Assembly: GCF_011927785.1 (NCBI RefSeq)
Contig: NZ_JAATJK010000001.1
Span: 3,410,001 to 3,474,000, forward strand
Direction: 5' to 3'
Source: Micromonospora profundi
GTDB lineage: Bacteria > Actinomycetota > Actinomycetes > Mycobacteriales > Micromonosporaceae
Length of the DNA: 64,000 nt
The position numbers and the translations under genes are program-made. Shown piece after piece: positions 61,895-64,000 of this stretch (the first letter of the stretch is position 1; every line of letters starts with the position of its first letter). The notes below the pieces were generated by a model. It was not told the origin of the DNA. It did no database searches and worked only from the letters and a program-made list of their open reading frames with translations.

Positions 61895-62152
61895 ATGACA
61901 ACTCCTCCATACCAGCCCGGCTACGGTCCGGGCCTGTCCGACAAGAGCAAGGTCGTCGCGGGCATCCTCGGCATCCTGCTCGGCACCTTCGGTGCCGGTC
62001 GGTTCTACACCGGGCACACCAAGATCGCTGTGCTCCAGCTCGTGGTCAGCATCGTGACCTGCGGCGTCGGCGCGCTCTGGGGCGTCATCGACGGCATCAT
62101 GATCCTGGTGAACGGCGGCACCGACGCACAGGGCCGCCCGCTGCGCGACTGA
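61895..62152 (+). CDS. TM2 domain membrane protein
   Basis: 85 aa from ATG 61895. A Pro/Gly/Tyr-rich start (TTPPYQPGYGPGL), then the TM2 domain: two helices (VVAGILGILLGTFGAGRFYT; LQLVVSIVTCGVGALWGVID) linked by GRFYTGHTK, with the second helix ending in IDGIMIL. Short TM2 proteins are widespread in actinobacteria with unknown function. The only plus-strand gene in the chromosomal block. Confidence 0.88.
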   Translation: MTTPPYQPGYGPGLSDKSKVVAGILGILLGTFGAGRFYTGHTKIAVLQLVVSIVTCGVGALWGVIDGIMILVNGGTDAQGRPLRD

Positions 62153-62170
62153 CCCACCGCACCGACGTGA

Positions 62171-62202
62171 GAGGGGCCCCGCGGTAGACCGCGGGGCCCC
62201 TC
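62171..62202. terminator. Bidirectional hairpin terminator
   Basis: A perfect 14-bp GC stem (GAGGGGCCCCGCGG) with a 4-base loop, followed by TTCC on the plus strand, between the convergent TM2 and NUDIX genes. Confidence 0.85.
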
Positions 62203-62232
62203 TTCCGCGTACCCCCGGAAGGGTTTGCGGGG

Positions 62233-62838
62233 TCAGCGTGGCAGTGGCGTGTCCGCCCGGCGCAGCGCCGAGAAGCCGGTGTCCCGGGCGCGGGCCGCGG
62301 CCAGCAGACCGGCCACCGCGGACGCGTTGGTGATCTCGCCGGCCAGGACCATGCCGACCGCCTCGTCCAGGTCCATCCGGACGATCTGGAGGTCGGCCTC
62401 CTCGTCGCGGCGCTCGTGGCGCTCGTTCGCCGGCACGTCGGCCAACTCCCGGGCGAGGTAGACCCGGACCAGCTCGTTGGTGAACCCCGGAGAGCTGTGC
62501 AGGTCGACAAGCACGTCGATCCGCGCGGCCGTGAGGTCGGCCTCCTCGGCCAGCTCCCGCAACGCGGCGGCCGGCAGTTCCTCACCGGAGACGTCCATCA
62601 GCCCGGCCGGCAGCTCCCACAGGTGCCGCCCGACCGGGTGCCGGTACTGCCGGATCAGCACCACCTGGCCGGCGTCGTCGAGCGCCACCACCGCCACCGC
62701 GCCGACGTGCCGCACGATGTCCCGCAGCGCGGTCCCGCCGCCGGGCATCGTCACCTCCTCGGTGACCACGTCGAAGATGCGACCCCGGTAGTGCTCGTCG
62801 CGGGAGCGCACCTCGTAGCGGTGTTCGACGGCGCTCAC
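62233..62838 (-). CDS. NUDIX hydrolase, ADP-ribose pyrophosphatase type
   Basis: 201 aa from the GTG at 62838, which overlaps the pyrG stop as GTGA. The Nudix box is complete: G-LMDVSGE, seven residues, then RELAEEADL, preceded by [18 protein letters not shown], the usual ADP-ribose pyrophosphatase pattern (downstream [12 protein letters not shown]). It hydrolyses ADP-ribose or similar. Conserved next to pyrG in actinobacteria. Confidence 0.92.
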   Translation of the reverse strand: MSAVEHRYEVRSRDEHYRGRIFDVVTEEVTMPGGGTALRDIVRHVGAVAVVALDDAGQVVLIRQYRHPVGRHLWELPAGLMDVSGEELPAAALRELAEEADLTAARIDVLVDLHSSPGFTNELVRVYLARELADVPANERHERRDEEADLQIVRMDLDEAVGMVLAGEITNASAVAGLLAAARARDTGFSALRRADTPLPR

Positions 62839-64000
62839 GACGCCGACGCGGCCTTGGTCGCGGCGCCGTTGCGGGCGGCCTTGCGCGTCGTGGGGGCCTC
62901 CCCCGCCGGGTCCAGGTCGACAGGCAGCTGGTCGGCCTGCGAGTACGCCACAGCGGCCTTCACGAACGAGGCGAACAGCGGGTGCGGTCGGGTGGGGCGG
63001 CTCTTCAGCTCCGGGTGCGCCTGGGTGGCCACGAAGAACGGGTGCAGGCTCCGGTCCAGCTCGATGAACTCGACGAGCCGGCCGTCCGGCGACGTCCCGG
63101 AGATGCGCAGACCCGCCTTTGTCAGCGCGTCCCGGTAGGCGTTGTTGACCTCGTAGCGGTGCCGGTGCCGCTCGCTGACGTCCGTGCTGCCGTACGCCTC
63201 GGCGACGAGCGAGCCCTCGGTAAGCGTGGCCGGGTACGCCCCGAGCCGCATGGTGCCGCCCAGGTCGCCCTTGCCCGCGACGATGTCCTCCTGGTCGGCC
63301 ATCGTGGCGATCACCGGGTGCGCGGCCTGCTCGTCGAACTCCAACGAGTTGGCCCCGTCCAGGCCGGCCAGGTGCCGGGCCACCTCGATGGTCATGCACT
63401 GCAGGCCGAGGCAGAGGCCGAGCAGCGGGATGCCGTTCTCGCGGGCGTACCGGGCGGTGCCGATCTTGCCCTCGATGCCGCGTACGCCGAACCCGCCCGG
63501 GATGAGGACGCCGTCCACTCCGGCCAGGGCCGCCGCGGCGCCGGCCGGGGTGACGCACTCGTCGCTGGGCACCCAGCGCAGCTGCACCCGGGCCCGGTGA
63601 CCGAAGCCGGCCGCCCGGATCGCCTCGCTCACCGACAGGTACGCGTCGGGCAGGTCGACGTACTTGCCGACCACCGCGACGGTCACCGTGTGCCGGGGCC
63701 GGTGCACGCGCTCCAGCAGGTCGTCCCAGCTGGTCCAGTCCACGTCCCGGAACGAGAGGCCGAGCCGGCGCACCACGTACGCGTCGAGGCCCTCGCGGTG
63801 CAGCACCTTCGGGATGTCGTAGATGCTCGGCGCGTCCGGAGCGGCGACGACCGCTTCGGCGTCCACGTCGCAGTAGAGCGACAGCTTCTCCTTGAGCTTG
63901 ACCGGGATCTCCCGGTCGCAGCGCAGCACGATGGCGTCCGGCTGGATGCCGATGTTGCGCAGCTGCGCCACGGAGTGCTGGGTCGGCTTGGTCTTCAGCT
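62835..64000 (-). CDS. pyrG: CTP synthase (C-terminal part)
   Basis: The coding frame runs off the right end of the window, where it still reads [11 protein letters not shown], so the N-terminal half of the synthase domain is missing. About 388 residues are visible: the end of the synthase domain ([38 protein letters not shown]) and the complete glutamine amidotransferase domain, with nucleophile Cys in [18 protein letters not shown], and the His/Glu pair in THPEL-like [10 protein letters not shown]. It makes CTP from UTP, ATP and glutamine. A basic Ala/Lys tail follows the domain. Confidence 0.97.
   Translation of the reverse strand, partial: LKTKPTQHSVAQLRNIGIQPDAIVLRCDREIPVKLKEKLSLYCDVDAEAVVAAPDAPSIYDIPKVLHREGLDAYVVRRLGLSFRDVDWTSWDDLLERVHRPRHTVTVAVVGKYVDLPDAYLSVSEAIRAAGFGHRARVQLRWVPSDECVTPAGAAAALAGVDGVLIPGGFGVRGIEGKIGTARYARENGIPLLGLCLGLQCMTIEVARHLAGLDGANSLEFDEQAAHPVIATMADQEDIVAGKGDLGGTMRLGAYPATLTEGSLVAEAYGSTDVSERHRHRYEVNNAYRDALTKAGLRISGTSPDGRLVEFIELDRSLHPFFVATQAHPELKSRPTRPHPLFASFVKAAVAYSQADQLPVDLDPAGEAPTTRKAARNGAATKAASAS

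Overview
The DNA is uniformly GC-rich with actinomycete-style genes: overlapping ATGA/GTGA junctions, frequent GTG starts and high third-position GC. The right-hand block (about 53.2-64.0 kb, nearly all on the minus strand) has the order pyrG - NUDIX - TM2 gene - ald - xerD - parA - scpA - scpB - rluB - cmk - der. This is typical of Actinobacteria and, by inference, fits a Micromonosporaceae-type chromosome (Micromonospora, Salinispora or a relative). No ribosomal RNA or taxon marker is present, so the genus is not proven.

The chromosome/island junction is at a tRNA-Pro(GGG) gene (52949-53022, minus). A tyrosine integrase lies 117 bp from its 3' end, and everything to the left (1-52.9 kb) looks like one or more accreted integrative conjugative elements. 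The far end lies outside the window, because no second copy of the tRNA 3' end was found.

Island layout, left to right: (a) 1-4.8 kb, the end of a Tad/Flp-like pilus cluster (TadC tail, Flp-like pilin, TadE/TadG-like minor pilins) and a large membrane LysM-BTAD protein; (b) 5.2-10.5 kb, cargo: a coiled-coil membrane protein, an IS5-type transposase remnant, a NUDIX regulator-like protein, a PNP/MTA-nucleosidase-like effector paired with a small membrane protein, and a lipoprotein; (c) 10.7-24.2 kb, a long minus-strand accessory set: cell-wall hydrolase, DUF2637, DUF4192, DprA-like and GGDEF proteins, and many unknowns, several translationally coupled and some very short; (d) 25.1-31.8 kb, cargo: a second membrane-protein/effector pair with an 1099-aa STAND-type NTPase, a lipoprotein, an EcsC protein and an unknown; (e) 31.9-40.3 kb, the conjugation core: replication-relaxation protein, VirD4/TcpA-like coupling ATPase, VirB4-like ATPase, PrgI/VirB3-like protein, a broken VirB2/VirB6-like gene and a putative sigma/HTH protein; (f) 40.6-42.3 kb, an intact ISL3 element; (g) 42.7-45.3 kb, a methyltransferase-like gene, an XF1762/Mom-like domain and a first integrase; (h) 45.5-51.5 kb, cargo including DUF2625 and a NACHT+KAP-like double-NTPase membrane protein; (i) a second, closely related integrase in the opposite direction next to tRNA-Pro.

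The most interesting signal is that two independent gene pairs (7.8-9.0 kb and 25.1-28.7 kb) each combine a small two-helix membrane protein with a cytoplasmic effector or NTPase, and within each pair the two proteins share a short Gly/Asn-rich motif. The architecture resembles amyloid-motif (BASS/RHIM-like) signalling between immune receptors and death effectors. One of the soluble partners carries a nucleosidase domain of the superfamily used as an ATP-degrading effector in anti-phage systems. The conjugation core, by contrast, appears damaged by a deletion joining a VirB2-like start to a VirB6-like end out of frame.
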